Assembly: GCA_017441265.1 (NCBI GenBank)
Contig: JAFRYE010000051.1
Location: 1 to 64,000 of the forward strand
Source: Lachnospiraceae bacterium
GTDB taxonomy: Bacteria; Bacillota; Clostridia; Lachnospirales; Lachnospiraceae
Direction: 5' to 3'
DNA length: 64,000 bases
A model generated the notes under the pieces. That model worked only from the letters and a program-made list of their open reading frames with translations. It was not told the DNA's origin and searched no databases. How positions within the stretch are numbered: position 1 is the stretch's first letter; every line of letters starts with the position of its first letter. Position numbers and translations under genes: made by a program. Shown piece by piece: positions 43,930-53,805 of this stretch.

Positions 43930-44087
43930 CCCGTCGTATGGGCGGTTTGGCCGCGAGCGGACACTTTGTTTTTCGTTGCGGATTCGGTTTCGGCATTGTA
44001 TAATGGCATAAAGTGATTTTCGAAAGAATCGGCCGGGCGCGAGATGCGATCCAACAGGGGCCTGCACCACGCAGAGGAGGAGCTTGT

Positions 44088-46619
44088 ATGAAGACGATCA
44101 AGAGATTTTTGGCGATATTGATGGCGGTTATGCTGGAGCTCGGCGCTGCCGGTTCGGCGCTTGCGGCGAGTGGGTGTCTGACCGGTACGGGTGCGGCTTC
44201 GGCAGCGGAGAGCGCTTCGCTTGTGAGCGTTGATGCGTCATGGGACGTTGCTGCGGTCGGGACGGCTGCAGTGGATGCGGCGGTAGGCGGAACGATCGTC
44301 TCGAGGGCAACCGGTGACACGCTGTTCACGAACAACAATATTGTTGCGCGGACGCAGCAGGAGATCATTCAGTACATCAATCAACATCCCTTCTATAATG
44401 CTTCGGTCGGCAAGTTTTTGGCGGATACATACAGCACACAGCCGGTATACAGCGGCGGCGAGTTTGTTCAGGGATCCCTCAGTCAGGCGTCACTCACGTA
44501 CGGCCTGAATGCGATGAACGCTGTGCGGTTCACGGCAGGACTCGGCGAGGTGTCCCTAAGCGATGAGTGTCAGGATTATGCGCAGGCCGGAACCCTTCTT
44601 CTGGCGGCAATCGGCAAGATGACCCACACACCGAATGAGGCTGAGTGTCTGGCGGCCGGTGTGACTAAGGCGGTGTATGATAAGGGATATGCGGGAACCA
44701 GCACGTCGAACCTCGGTGGCGGCTATTTCTCAATCGCGCAAGTGATGATCACCGGCTGGATGGAAGATGCGGATTCTCACAATATTCCGATGGTTGGACA
44801 TCGCCGCTGGGTGTTATATCCGGGATTGACGGCGACGGGGTTCGGTCATGCAGGGAATTATACATCGATGGAAGTTTTCGGACACGGGAATACCAATTGG
44901 TCGGCAGCAAGCGGATACACGGTTGTCTGGCCGGCGGCAAACACGCCGATTGAGTTCTTTAATACGCTCGGACTCGAGGCTCCGGTGTGGTCAGTCTCCA
45001 AGCAGGACGTCTTCTCAGACAGCACAGTGGTGACGCTGAAGCGCGTTTCGGACGGCAAGACATGGGTGTTTAAGCAGAGCGGTTCGGCGGGTGATTTCTA
45101 TATCAACAACGAAGGCTACGGCCAGGCGGCATGCGTCATTTTCCGACCGAACGGCGTCACGGCGTACAATGCCGGCGAACAGTATACGGTTTCGGTCAAG
45201 GACGGCAGCTACAGCCTGTCATATACGGTCACGTTCTTCTCTCTTCCGACGAACACGGGACTGATCGGCAACTGCTGTGATACGGTGGCTTCGACGTCGG
45301 GTCACTCCTACGGTTCGTGGGTGACGACGGCGGCAACCTGCACGACGGCCGGCTCGAAGAAGCGCACATGCTCGGTGTGCGGCAAGACCGAGACGGTGAC
45401 GATCGCGGCGCTCGGGCACTCCTGGAAAGAGCCCGTTTGGACGTGGAGCGGCAACTCGGCGACGGCGAAGTTCGTGTGCTCGAATAACTCCTCGCACACC
45501 CAGACGGTGACGGCGACGGTGACGGTGACGACGACAACGGCGACCTGCGGAACGGAAGGCAAGATCGTCCGCACCGCGAAAGCGACATTTAACGGCAAGA
45601 CATACACCACGACGAAGACCGAGACGAGCGCGAAGCTGTCCCACGTATGGCAGGATCCGTCCTCGCTTACCTTTGTGAAGGAATCCGGCAGCTGGAAGTG
45701 CTATCTGAACAGCCTTTGCGCCAATGACGCCTCCCACGTGAACAAGAAGGCGATCGCTCTGACGGTTTCCGGCAACAAGGTGACGTTCCCGAGAGTGTCG
45801 ATGTCCCGCACGGGGTATTATTTCCTGGGGTGGGCTACGACGAAAAATGCGACCGCGGCGCAGTACAAGGGCGGCGATTCGCTGATGCTCTCGTCGACGT
45901 TGACGCTGTATCCGGTGTGGTCGATCCGCAACTACAAGATCACGTACTATCTGGACGGCGGCACGAACAACCCGTGCAACCCGGCAACGTACAAGATCAC
46001 GAGCGCGGCGATCTACCTGATGGCGCCTTCGAAGCCCGGCTACGTGTTTGAAGGATGGTACACGGATTCCGCGAAGACGAAGAAGTCGAGCGGGATCGCG
46101 GCGGGCTCCATCAATGACAGATCATTTTACGCAAAATTCGTGAGCGGCACCGGAACGACCCGGACGCTTACGTTCAATTCCAACGGCGGCACCTCGGGAA
46201 TGCCTTCCGCCATCACGGTGACCGGCGGTTCCACGGTGACGGTTCCGGCTTCAACGCCGAAGCGCACCGGATTCTGGTTCCTCGGATGGGCGCTCCGCTC
46301 GACGGAGAAAACCGCATTGTACAAGAGCGGCAGCAAGATCGTCCTGAGCAGCAACGTGACGCTCTATGCGGTATGGAAGCCGTACGGACCGGTTCTCACC
46401 TTCGACAGCAACGGAGGTTCCGGCAGCGCGCCGGCGGCGCTCAGCTGCAGATCCGGCGAGACCGTGACCGTCCCGAAGGCGACGGCAATGACTCGCAGCG
46501 GCTATTGGTTCCTAGGCTGGTCGACGTCGAAAACCGCCACTGCTGCAACCTATAAGACCGGCAGCGTGATCACCCTGACCGGCAACATCACACTGTATGC
46601 GGTGTGGAAGAAACAGTAA
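44088..46619 (+). CDS. Secreted CAP-domain protein with wall-type repeats
   Basis: 843 residues. A signal peptide (RFLAILMAVMLELGAAGSALAA) comes first. A CAP/SCP-like domain stands at ~115-350 (LNAMNAVRFTAGLGEVSLSDECQDYAQAG, then MVGHRRWVLYPG). Next is a Cys/His region of a kind common in Clostridial surface proteins (GHSYGSWVTT, RTCSVCGKTETVTIAALGHSW). About four Listeria-Bacteroides-type repeats follow; the second is atypical (YYLDGGTNNPC ... FEGWYTDS). It ends YAVWKKQ. The ATG after AGAGGAGG was chosen. The CAP role is unknown; binding or cleaving wall components is possible. Confidence 0.82.
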   Translation: MKTIKRFLAILMAVMLELGAAGSALAASGCLTGTGAASAAESASLVSVDASWDVAAVGTAAVDAAVGGTIVSRATGDTLFTNNNIVARTQQEIIQYINQHPFYNASVGKFLADTYSTQPVYSGGEFVQGSLSQASLTYGLNAMNAVRFTAGLGEVSLSDECQDYAQAGTLLLAAIGKMTHTPNEAECLAAGVTKAVYDKGYAGTSTSNLGGGYFSIAQVMITGWMEDADSHNIPMVGHRRWVLYPGLTATGFGHAGNYTSMEVFGHGNTNWSAASGYTVVWPAANTPIEFFNTLGLEAPVWSVSKQDVFSDSTVVTLKRVSDGKTWVFKQSGSAGDFYINNEGYGQAACVIFRPNGVTAYNAGEQYTVSVKDGSYSLSYTVTFFSLPTNTGLIGNCCDTVASTSGHSYGSWVTTAATCTTAGSKKRTCSVCGKTETVTIAALGHSWKEPVWTWSGNSATAKFVCSNNSSHTQTVTATVTVTTTTATCGTEGKIVRTAKATFNGKTYTTTKTETSAKLSHVWQDPSSLTFVKESGSWKCYLNSLCANDASHVNKKAIALTVSGNKVTFPRVSMSRTGYYFLGWATTKNATAAQYKGGDSLMLSSTLTLYPVWSIRNYKITYYLDGGTNNPCNPATYKITSAAIYLMAPSKPGYVFEGWYTDSAKTKKSSGIAAGSINDRSFYAKFVSGTGTTRTLTFNSNGGTSGMPSAITVTGGSTVTVPASTPKRTGFWFLGWALRSTEKTALYKSGSKIVLSSNVTLYAVWKPYGPVLTFDSNGGSGSAPAALSCRSGETVTVPKATAMTRSGYWFLGWSTSKTATAATYKTGSVITLTGNITLYAVWKKQ

Positions 46620-46643
46620 TCTTTTCAAGTCAGATACATCGGT

Positions 46644-46682
46644 CCCGTCGGGCATGCGAAACGCCCGACGGGATTTTTCTTT
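46644..46682 (+). terminator. Terminator after the CAP-domain gene
   Basis: CCCGTCGGGC pairs perfectly with GCCCGACGGG around a nine-base loop, followed by ATTTTTCTTT. Confidence 0.9.
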
Positions 46683-46786
46683 ACAGTTTTGTAAGGAGCG
46701 AAGGATTCTCCGGAAAATGACGTATACTGTCAGGGAAAAGTGTAAATGCCATAGGCAGAAATACGAAGAAGAATGGAGAGTACGCT

Positions 46787-49700
46787 ATGAAAATGAAACG
46801 TTTTTTGGAGGTTTTGTGCTGTGCTCTGGCGGTCGGATGTCTGATGATCGCCTCTGCATTTGCGGCACCTGAAGTCTCGCTCGAGGCGAATGCGGAGAAC
46901 ACGAATGCTTCGCTGACAGACGATATCGAGAGCGCGAGACTCTGGACGCTTTGTAATATCACGGTGCTGAGTACAAACAATGATGCCGGACAACTGGCTT
47001 ATACACCGACTGCGGTGAAGGGCGTGCCGACTGTGGTGAGGGCAATCCCGAACGAAGGGTTCCGTCTTGTCGGATGGACGATTGACGGAGTGTTCGTCAG
47101 TTTTTCCGAAACCTACACGTTTACGGTAACCGGCGATGTCACACTGGTTGCCGTGTTCGCCCCGATCGGCCAGTACTATATTTTTGACGCTTCGCCCACC
47201 ACGGACGGCGGCAGCATTCAGATTACACCCAACCGGCAGATTTTCTCACCCGGTGAGTACGTGTCGGTACACGTGACGGCCAATGACGGCTACCGTGTCA
47301 GAGGTGTGTATTTCTCAACGGATCTTTCGCAGGCGTCCGAGATGTCTCTGATCAGCAATACGGCAGACGCGTCGTTCCTTATGCCGGCAAAGGACATTGT
47401 CGTGTGCGGGGCGTATTACTCCAACACATACCACACGATTACCGTAGATCCCAACATTACTCACGGAACTGTCAGACTGGACGGCAACAAGACCAGCGGA
47501 AAGTATCGTCAGGGAGACAAGGTTACGGTTACGTTTGTCGCAGACGAAGGATATCATCTGACCGAGATTACCGGAATCGGGCAGGATTACGTTTTCTCCG
47601 GAAATACGTTCACGTTCTCCATGTTGAACAAGGATTTCACGATCAGCGCGACATTTGAGAAGAATCAGTCGTACTCTGTCGCGTTCGCAGTCAGTCCTGC
47701 CGGAAGCGGAACTGTGGATTTTGTACAGGATAGTGTTACGAAGCTTGTGACCGCTACCGCTACGGCGTACGAAGGTTTTGAATTTATCGGCTGGTATGAG
47801 AAAGGTTCCGAAGAATTGCTTTGCGATACCCCCGCTTACGTATTCGGGATAACCCATTCCACGACGTACGTAGCGCGGTTTAAGGCATTAGGATATCGAG
47901 TGTACGTTTCCGGCCTGGAAGAGAACGGAACGGTTTCGACGGAAAAGCAGTATTACAAGGCCGGCGAGACCGTACGGATCATTGCGACCCCCGATGAAGG
48001 GTATATGGTAAATCACTACTATTGGGGAGCTTTGGATTCCACCGGACACGGTACCATGTCACCCATGGAGGAAGACAGCTTCACAATGCCGGACAGCATT
48101 GTTGCGATCTCTGCTTCCTTTGTAAAGGCATATATCATTACGGTTACCGGTAATAATTCCGCTGTAACCGGAGCCGGACAGTACAAGGAGAACTCTTTTG
48201 TTACGCTGAACGCCGGTCAGAAGGAAGGATATGTCTTCTGCGGATGGAAAGAGAACGGAACGATTGTCAGCACCGACGCGACGTATCGTTTCTGGGCAAC
48301 GGCCAATCGCACGCTTGAGGCAGTGTACGTTCCTGTATATTCGGTGACGTACGACGGAGAACCGGAGCACGGAACGGTCACCGGTTGCGGAACCGGCAAA
48401 GAAGGAGATAAGGTTGTTCTTACGGCGACTCCGGATCCGGGATATCATTTTGTGTCCTGGCGGTTGACGACGCCAGGCGGCATGACCAAAACATCCACGG
48501 CAAATCCGTATACGTTTACATTGAATGTGGATTACACGGTTACGGCGACTTTCGCACCGAACGAGAATACGATCACGGCGACGGCAAGCCCTGAGGCCGG
48601 CGGCACGGTGACCGGGGCGGGAAAGTACCTTACCGGCGAAACCGTGACTTTGACTGCCGTGGCGAAGGAAGGTTACACGTTTACGTGCTGGAAGAAGAAC
48701 GGAACACAGGTCAGCACGAATGCGAACTATACCTTTACGGCTGCGGAAAACGGTGCTTATACGGCATTCTTTGAAATCAACAAATACACCGTTTCGGTTT
48801 CTGCCAATCCGGCCGCAGGCGGTACGGTAACCGGAAGCGGAACTTACAACTGGGGCTCCTCTGTTCAGGTAAAGGCAACACCTGCGGAAGGTTACAAGTT
48901 CGTCAAATGGACGGAGAACGGAACGCAGGTCAGCACGCAGGCTTCCTATTCCTTCACGGCAAGCCAGAACAGAACGCTGGTTGCGCAGTTTGAGAAGCTT
49001 GTTTACAGCGTCAACGCAACGTCAGTCAACACGGCCGGCGGTACGGTGACCGGCGGCGGTTCCTTCAGCTACGGCAGTTCGGCAACCGTCAAGGCGACTC
49101 CCAAGGAAGGCTATCGCTTCGTCAATTGGACGTCGAACGGCACTGCGGTCAGCACGCAGGCTGAGTACACGTTCAATGTTACGGCGAATGTTTCTCTGAC
49201 GGCGAATTTTACGAAGCTTACCTATTCCGTCACTGCTACGGTCGAGCCCGCAAACTGCGGTACCGTGACCGGAACCGGAACGTACGAGTGGGGCAGCACC
49301 GCTCGGTTGCACATGGAGCCGGTTGAAGGATATTCATTCAGCGGCTGGAAAGTGGACGGCAAGATTGTCAGCAACGAGGATGAGTATTCCTTTGTCGTGA
49401 AGAAGAACTGTTCGGTAATTGCAACCTTTGAGAAGATCGTACATCAGGCATTTGTCATTATTGATCCGGAAAATGCCGGTACGGTTTCGGGCAGCAACCT
49501 CTGCGAATGGGGCGGCAGTACCACACTGAAGGCTACGGCGAACAACGGATATGTGTTTGTAGGCTGGAAAGAAAACGGTGAGATTGTCTGCACATCCGCA
49601 GAGTACACGTTCTCCCTTGAGGAAGACACGATGCTGGAGGCATGCTTCGAGGAAGCTCCGGCTGTTGAGTATACGGTTACATACGATGCCAACGGAGCAA

Positions 49701-50803
49701 CGTGCGCAGTTCCCGCATCGGTCAAGGTGATCGAGGGCGAGTCGACGGTGATCCCGGCGGCTACCATGACGAGAGAAGGACACTACTTCCTCGGCTGGGC
49801 AACGTCGAAGACGGCAACGGCGGCAGAGTACAAGCGCGGCAACGTTGTTACGGTTACCGGCGACATCACGCTGTACGCGGTTTGGAAGAAACAGTCCTTC
49901 AAGCTTACATTTGACGCTAACGGCGGCAACGGCAGCGTTGCGGCGATTACCGCGCTCTACGGGGCGACCGTGACGATCCCGAAGGCGACGCTCACCCGCG
50001 AGGGCCACTACTTCATGGGTTGGGCTGAGTCCGCAACGGCAACGACGGCGCAGTACAAGACCGGTAACACCCTGACGCTCACCGGCGCAAAGACGCTGTA
50101 TGCGGTTTGGAAGAAGCAGTCGTTCAAACTTACGTTCAATGCCAACGGCGGCAAAGGCAGCGTAGCGGCGATCACCGCCCTTTACGGCGCGACCGTGACG
50201 ATCCCGAAGGCGTCGCTCACCCGCGAAGGCTATTACTTCATGGGTTGGGCTGAGTCGGCAACGGCAACTGCGGTTCAGTACAAGACCGGCAACACCCTGA
50301 CGCTCACCGGCGCAAAGACGCTGTATGCGGTTTGGAAGGCACAGACCAGAAAACTGACCTTCGACGCGAACGGCGGCACCGGAACGCTCCCGGCAACGGT
50401 GAGTGTGGCGTACGGCACCAAAGCAACCGTCGGCAAGGGATCTCTGAGCCGTGAGGGTTACTACTTCATGGGCTGGGCTACCACAAAGACGGCGTCGGCT
50501 GCAGAGTACAAGACCAACAGCACGATCGTTCTGACGGACAACGTCACTCTGTATGCGGTTTGGAAAGTGCAGACGAAGAAACTGTCCTTCAACGTAAACG
50601 GCGGTACCGGAACTCTTCCGGCGACGGTTACGGTCAACTACGGCGAAACGGCGAAGGTCGGCAAGGCTTCCGTCAGCCGCGAAGGTTACTACTTCCTCGG
50701 CTGGGCTACTACGCAAAATGCGATCGCAGCGCAGTACAAGACCGGCAGCGAGATCGTGATGACTGCGGATACCGTGCTGTATGCGGTTTGGAAGAAGAAA
50801 TAA
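46787..50803 (+). CDS. Giant secreted repeat protein (12 + 5 InlB-like repeats)
   Basis: 1338 residues. A signal peptide (RFLEVLCCALAVGCLMIASAFAA) is followed by about twelve divergent InlB B-repeat-type units (PF18998-like) of ~70 residues, for example SANPAAGGTVTGSGTYNWGSS and EGYKFVKWTENGTQVS. Five Listeria-Bacteroides units close the protein (TFDANGG, GHYFMGWAESAT, LYAVWKKQ). No catalytic domain is seen, so it looks like a structural or adhesive fibre. Units 14 and 15 are nearly the same at the DNA level, 225 bases apart. It ends YAVWKKK without a sorting signal, like the two proteins before it. A TATACT box preceded by CGGAAAATGA is at 46711-46728. Confidence 0.85.
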   Translation: MKMKRFLEVLCCALAVGCLMIASAFAAPEVSLEANAENTNASLTDDIESARLWTLCNITVLSTNNDAGQLAYTPTAVKGVPTVVRAIPNEGFRLVGWTIDGVFVSFSETYTFTVTGDVTLVAVFAPIGQYYIFDASPTTDGGSIQITPNRQIFSPGEYVSVHVTANDGYRVRGVYFSTDLSQASEMSLISNTADASFLMPAKDIVVCGAYYSNTYHTITVDPNITHGTVRLDGNKTSGKYRQGDKVTVTFVADEGYHLTEITGIGQDYVFSGNTFTFSMLNKDFTISATFEKNQSYSVAFAVSPAGSGTVDFVQDSVTKLVTATATAYEGFEFIGWYEKGSEELLCDTPAYVFGITHSTTYVARFKALGYRVYVSGLEENGTVSTEKQYYKAGETVRIIATPDEGYMVNHYYWGALDSTGHGTMSPMEEDSFTMPDSIVAISASFVKAYIITVTGNNSAVTGAGQYKENSFVTLNAGQKEGYVFCGWKENGTIVSTDATYRFWATANRTLEAVYVPVYSVTYDGEPEHGTVTGCGTGKEGDKVVLTATPDPGYHFVSWRLTTPGGMTKTSTANPYTFTLNVDYTVTATFAPNENTITATASPEAGGTVTGAGKYLTGETVTLTAVAKEGYTFTCWKKNGTQVSTNANYTFTAAENGAYTAFFEINKYTVSVSANPAAGGTVTGSGTYNWGSSVQVKATPAEGYKFVKWTENGTQVSTQASYSFTASQNRTLVAQFEKLVYSVNATSVNTAGGTVTGGGSFSYGSSATVKATPKEGYRFVNWTSNGTAVSTQAEYTFNVTANVSLTANFTKLTYSVTATVEPANCGTVTGTGTYEWGSTARLHMEPVEGYSFSGWKVDGKIVSNEDEYSFVVKKNCSVIATFEKIVHQAFVIIDPENAGTVSGSNLCEWGGSTTLKATANNGYVFVGWKENGEIVCTSAEYTFSLEEDTMLEACFEEAPAVEYTVTYDANGATCAVPASVKVIEGESTVIPAATMTREGHYFLGWATSKTATAAEYKRGNVVTVTGDITLYAVWKKQSFKLTFDANGGNGSVAAITALYGATVTIPKATLTREGHYFMGWAESATATTAQYKTGNTLTLTGAKTLYAVWKKQSFKLTFNANGGKGSVAAITALYGATVTIPKASLTREGYYFMGWAESATATAVQYKTGNTLTLTGAKTLYAVWKAQTRKLTFDANGGTGTLPATVSVAYGTKATVGKGSLSREGYYFMGWATTKTASAAEYKTNSTIVLTDNVTLYAVWKVQTKKLSFNVNGGTGTLPATVTVNYGETAKVGKASVSREGYYFLGWATTQNAIAAQYKTGSEIVMTADTVLYAVWKKK

Positions 50804-50833
50804 CTTCCTTTACTGAAAATAATATAAGCGAAA

Positions 50834-50880
50834 GCGCTGTCGCATCGTTGATTGACGTCACGGTGCGGCAGCACTTTTTT
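50834..50880 (+). terminator. Terminator after the giant repeat protein gene
   Basis: GCGCTGTCGCATCG pairs imperfectly with CGGTGCGGCAGCAC and is followed by six T. The rest of the gap to 51067 holds one strict word copy (50908) and a TTTGTAATATGATATAAT-like promoter near 50960. Confidence 0.7.
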
Positions 50881-51067
50881 GCGCGAAAACCGCGAACGGG
50901 GACAGCGTCATTTTCCGGGGAACGGGGCAGCGGACGGCGGGCGGATTGAAAAATCCTTTGTAATATGATATAATAACAAGACTACAGATCCGTAAAAATG
51001 CGGATCCTGCAGCGGCAGTATTGCTTGTGAGAATTGGTTTTTCGAAGAAAACCAAAGGGGGTAGACA

Positions 51068-52210
51068 ATGCAAAAACAAGAAAAACGGAAGTATTATGGC
51101 TTCCGTGTGACGGCGATGATCGCGTTGTTGGTAATGCTGACATGTATCCTGACCGGATGCGAGGAACGGGAAGAGAAGGAAAGAGAACGGGTTTTCCTAA
51201 ACGGATATCGCCGGCTGAATGCCTTTTTGGAGGCAGAGGAATCCGGGGCTACGCTGAACAACGGAAGGCTGGATATCGGGCAGGTCAACGAAAACGGAAG
51301 TAGAGAGGACACTGCGGATATCGTTTACGGCTTGTTCGAACGGGACGGCGCGAATGTGGATGTGTATTGTGTGAAGACCGCGCCGACGGAGGATCCCGCC
51401 GAGTCCGTGTATGTTTCCGTACTGCGGGATGACCGCGGGAATGCCATCATTCGGGAACTCGTCGATGATGCACCGGTGCCGTTGGAACCGGTGAGTGTCA
51501 GCGCAGGCCGCGAGACGTTCCTCAAAGTCGAGTATAGGGTCCTCGGAAGCGGGTTCATGGGCTCCGAAGACAGAGTTGACGAGTTTACGTACAGACCGGG
51601 CAAAGAAACCTTCGCGTTCCGGTGCCTGCCGGCAGATCTGACGCCGTCGATGCTGGACGAGGCGATGCCGGAAGTCAAGTTTGAAAATCTCAGTTCTCTG
51701 CTGTCAGACTATGATCACGGAGGCGAGAAAGCGATATACCTGTTCGGAAACCCGAAACCGTCCGAGGGACTCCGCAGTTATCAGAGATTGGAGACATCCT
51801 CATACGTCACCGATGCGATCGCGATGAAACGGTATTACGAGTATACAAAGTCCACGTGGCGGAATCAGCTTATGCTGACGGTGAACATGAACGGTGATTT
51901 TGCGTCGGTGCAGGATGAGCTGGTCCGGTGGGTGAGCGAGATCGGAGTGTACGGAGTTACCTTCCGATGCGGGAACGATACCTGGATGATCGTGAAGGAA
52001 AATGCGCTGAACCTGCGGGACATCGAGACCGGCAGCAAGTTGGCGACATGGTATCCCTGCTATGCGGTCGTTCACGGCGACAACCCCGACGTGGCAGGTA
52101 ACGGCTACGCGGAAATGTATTACAATGCCTCGACGCTTGAACCGGTAGTATTCTCATATTCGCAGGAGCGTAGGATCTTTGAAGTGAACAACGCTGCCGG
52201 CCGAGATTGA
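51068..52210 (+). CDS. Hypothetical lipoprotein
   Basis: 380 residues. The signal (RVTAMIALLVMLTCILTGC) has an LTGC lipobox with Cys at ~residue 35. The mature part is acidic with no domain I recognise, although the mix of strands (VDVYCVKTAPTEDPAESVYVSVLRDD) looks like an extracytoplasmic beta protein. The C terminus (VVHGDNPDVAGNGYAEMYYNASTLEPVVFSYSQER) has the flavour of DUF4367 or similar sporulation or lipoprotein-carrier folds, but this is weak. It is 14 bases upstream of a multispan membrane protein gene with which it is surely co-transcribed. Confidence 0.75.
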   Translation: MQKQEKRKYYGFRVTAMIALLVMLTCILTGCEEREEKERERVFLNGYRRLNAFLEAEESGATLNNGRLDIGQVNENGSREDTADIVYGLFERDGANVDVYCVKTAPTEDPAESVYVSVLRDDRGNAIIRELVDDAPVPLEPVSVSAGRETFLKVEYRVLGSGFMGSEDRVDEFTYRPGKETFAFRCLPADLTPSMLDEAMPEVKFENLSSLLSDYDHGGEKAIYLFGNPKPSEGLRSYQRLETSSYVTDAIAMKRYYEYTKSTWRNQLMLTVNMNGDFASVQDELVRWVSEIGVYGVTFRCGNDTWMIVKENALNLRDIETGSKLATWYPCYAVVHGDNPDVAGNGYAEMYYNASTLEPVVFSYSQERRIFEVNNAAGRD

Positions 52211-52224
52211 TAGGGGGATTGAAA

Positions 52225-53805
52225 ATGGAACAGAGAGGCAATGTTTTGGAAGTTGTGAAAGAGGAGGCGGCGCTCCGACAGGAGTCGTTGATCTGGTTGA
52301 ATGTCGTATTGTTCGTGGCGACGGTGACCCAGGTGTTGCTGTTTGCGCACTTTAACGGAAACGATGAACGGAATTCCGCGGTCGCGATGGTTTTGTTCGG
52401 CATTGTGTGTGCCTTTGCACTGAAGATCGTGGCGGACGGTTTCTGGGAAGTTCATGCGACCCCGAAGGAAGGGTATGTGACTGCGGAAAATGTGAAACAA
52501 CGATATGTCTCCAAATGGGCGTCCATAGGCCTGTTGTATGTTTTGCCCGTGCTCCTCTGGGGAGGGGCGGCGATGTTTCTGTCCACAATGCGCTCGTCGG
52601 TCGGCGGCAAACTGGTATTTCATCGGCCCGAGCGACTGTTGTATTGCGGGCTGAACTGGATGATCCTGGTTGCAGCGGTATTGTTCATGCTTGCGATCGG
52701 GATGTTCTGCGTGCTGTTTGTCAAAGCCCGTATTCACGTTGTTGAGAGATCGTTGTTTATTGCGCTTCTGTGCGCGATCGTCGTGACGCTGCTCCCGGTG
52801 CTTTTGCTTGCGAGACTCGACAACTGGGCGGCGATCGCAACACGCGATGAGACCAATCTGTCCGGTTGGGGAATCTATCCCGTGTGGATGGATTTTGAGG
52901 GATATGTCGGAAGTCCGGCGAAGTCGTTTCTTCTGCTGCTTGTCAACTGCTTGATCTCCGTAGGCCTGATCGCTCTTTTGTTCCGGCGCTATCGAAAGCT
53001 CATGCTGGCGCCGGCAACGGAAGACGCAAAGCCGAAGCGCGATTACCTGCCGGGGATCGTGACATGCATTTCCGTGTTCATTTGTTATTGCCTGATCCAG
53101 CGGTCGTACTCACTGGCGGGTATGATCCTGGTTGCCCTGATTGAGTATGTCGTGTGCTTCCTGCTGGTCAAATACAAGAAATATACGGTGAAGAACATTT
53201 TGATGTGGCTCGGAAATTTTGCGGTTGTTACGGCGCTGTTTTTGGTGCTTGAATGGGCAGCGTTTGTGACTAACGGTTTCGGCACGGTTCGCACGAAGCC
53301 GTTGCAAAATCTGGACAATGCCAACATTCTCATTGAGATCGGGGAAGATTCCGCTTCTCGAAAACTGTGGTACTCCGGTGTTGACGGAATGCCGTATTTC
53401 TCGAGCAAGAAGCAGAACAAAGCAGCCTTTTTAACGAAAAATGAAACCGACGACGCGCAGATCCGTGAGGTGCTCGGCATCGTTCAGGATACGCTCGCAA
53501 AGCGGGATCGCAGTTTCGATCGGTTCCTTGACAATATGAATCTCAACAGTTACAGCATCGATGAAATCTCGGCCGATCCCGGTCTGATGGTAACGGTTAC
53601 CGTATACCGGGAGGATCGGTATGACCCGGAAGTGCAGCATATCATTTTACGGCAACAAGCCAGACTGGAGGATGCACAGCGGGAGGAGATGATCGCGAAG
53701 CTGGATGCCCTGAACAGAATGCAGACGGGTGAAGGCCGGCCGTTTAAGTTCTTCTGGAAACTGGATTCGGATACGACGGAAAAAGAAGATTCTCAAAGAA
53801 AATGA
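52225..53805 (+). CDS. Multispan membrane protein, unknown family
   Basis: 526 residues with around nine membrane segments in the first ~360, for example LIWLNVVLFVATVTQVLLFAHF, WASIGLLYVLPVLLWGGAAMFL and MILVAAVLFMLAIGMFCVLFV. A soluble C-terminal part of ~150 residues follows (NANILIEIGEDSASRKLWYSGV ... RREEMIAKLDALNRMQT). I do not recognise the family. The coupling to the lipoprotein upstream suggests one envelope complex. The word TCATTTTACG at 53642 forces a TTA leucine codon, rare in this region. The 3' end overlaps the convergent gene by 13 bases. Confidence 0.72.
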   Translation: MEQRGNVLEVVKEEAALRQESLIWLNVVLFVATVTQVLLFAHFNGNDERNSAVAMVLFGIVCAFALKIVADGFWEVHATPKEGYVTAENVKQRYVSKWASIGLLYVLPVLLWGGAAMFLSTMRSSVGGKLVFHRPERLLYCGLNWMILVAAVLFMLAIGMFCVLFVKARIHVVERSLFIALLCAIVVTLLPVLLLARLDNWAAIATRDETNLSGWGIYPVWMDFEGYVGSPAKSFLLLLVNCLISVGLIALLFRRYRKLMLAPATEDAKPKRDYLPGIVTCISVFICYCLIQRSYSLAGMILVALIEYVVCFLLVKYKKYTVKNILMWLGNFAVVTALFLVLEWAAFVTNGFGTVRTKPLQNLDNANILIEIGEDSASRKLWYSGVDGMPYFSSKKQNKAAFLTKNETDDAQIREVLGIVQDTLAKRDRSFDRFLDNMNLNSYSIDEISADPGLMVTVTVYREDRYDPEVQHIILRQQARLEDAQREEMIAKLDALNRMQTGEGRPFKFFWKLDSDTTEKEDSQRK

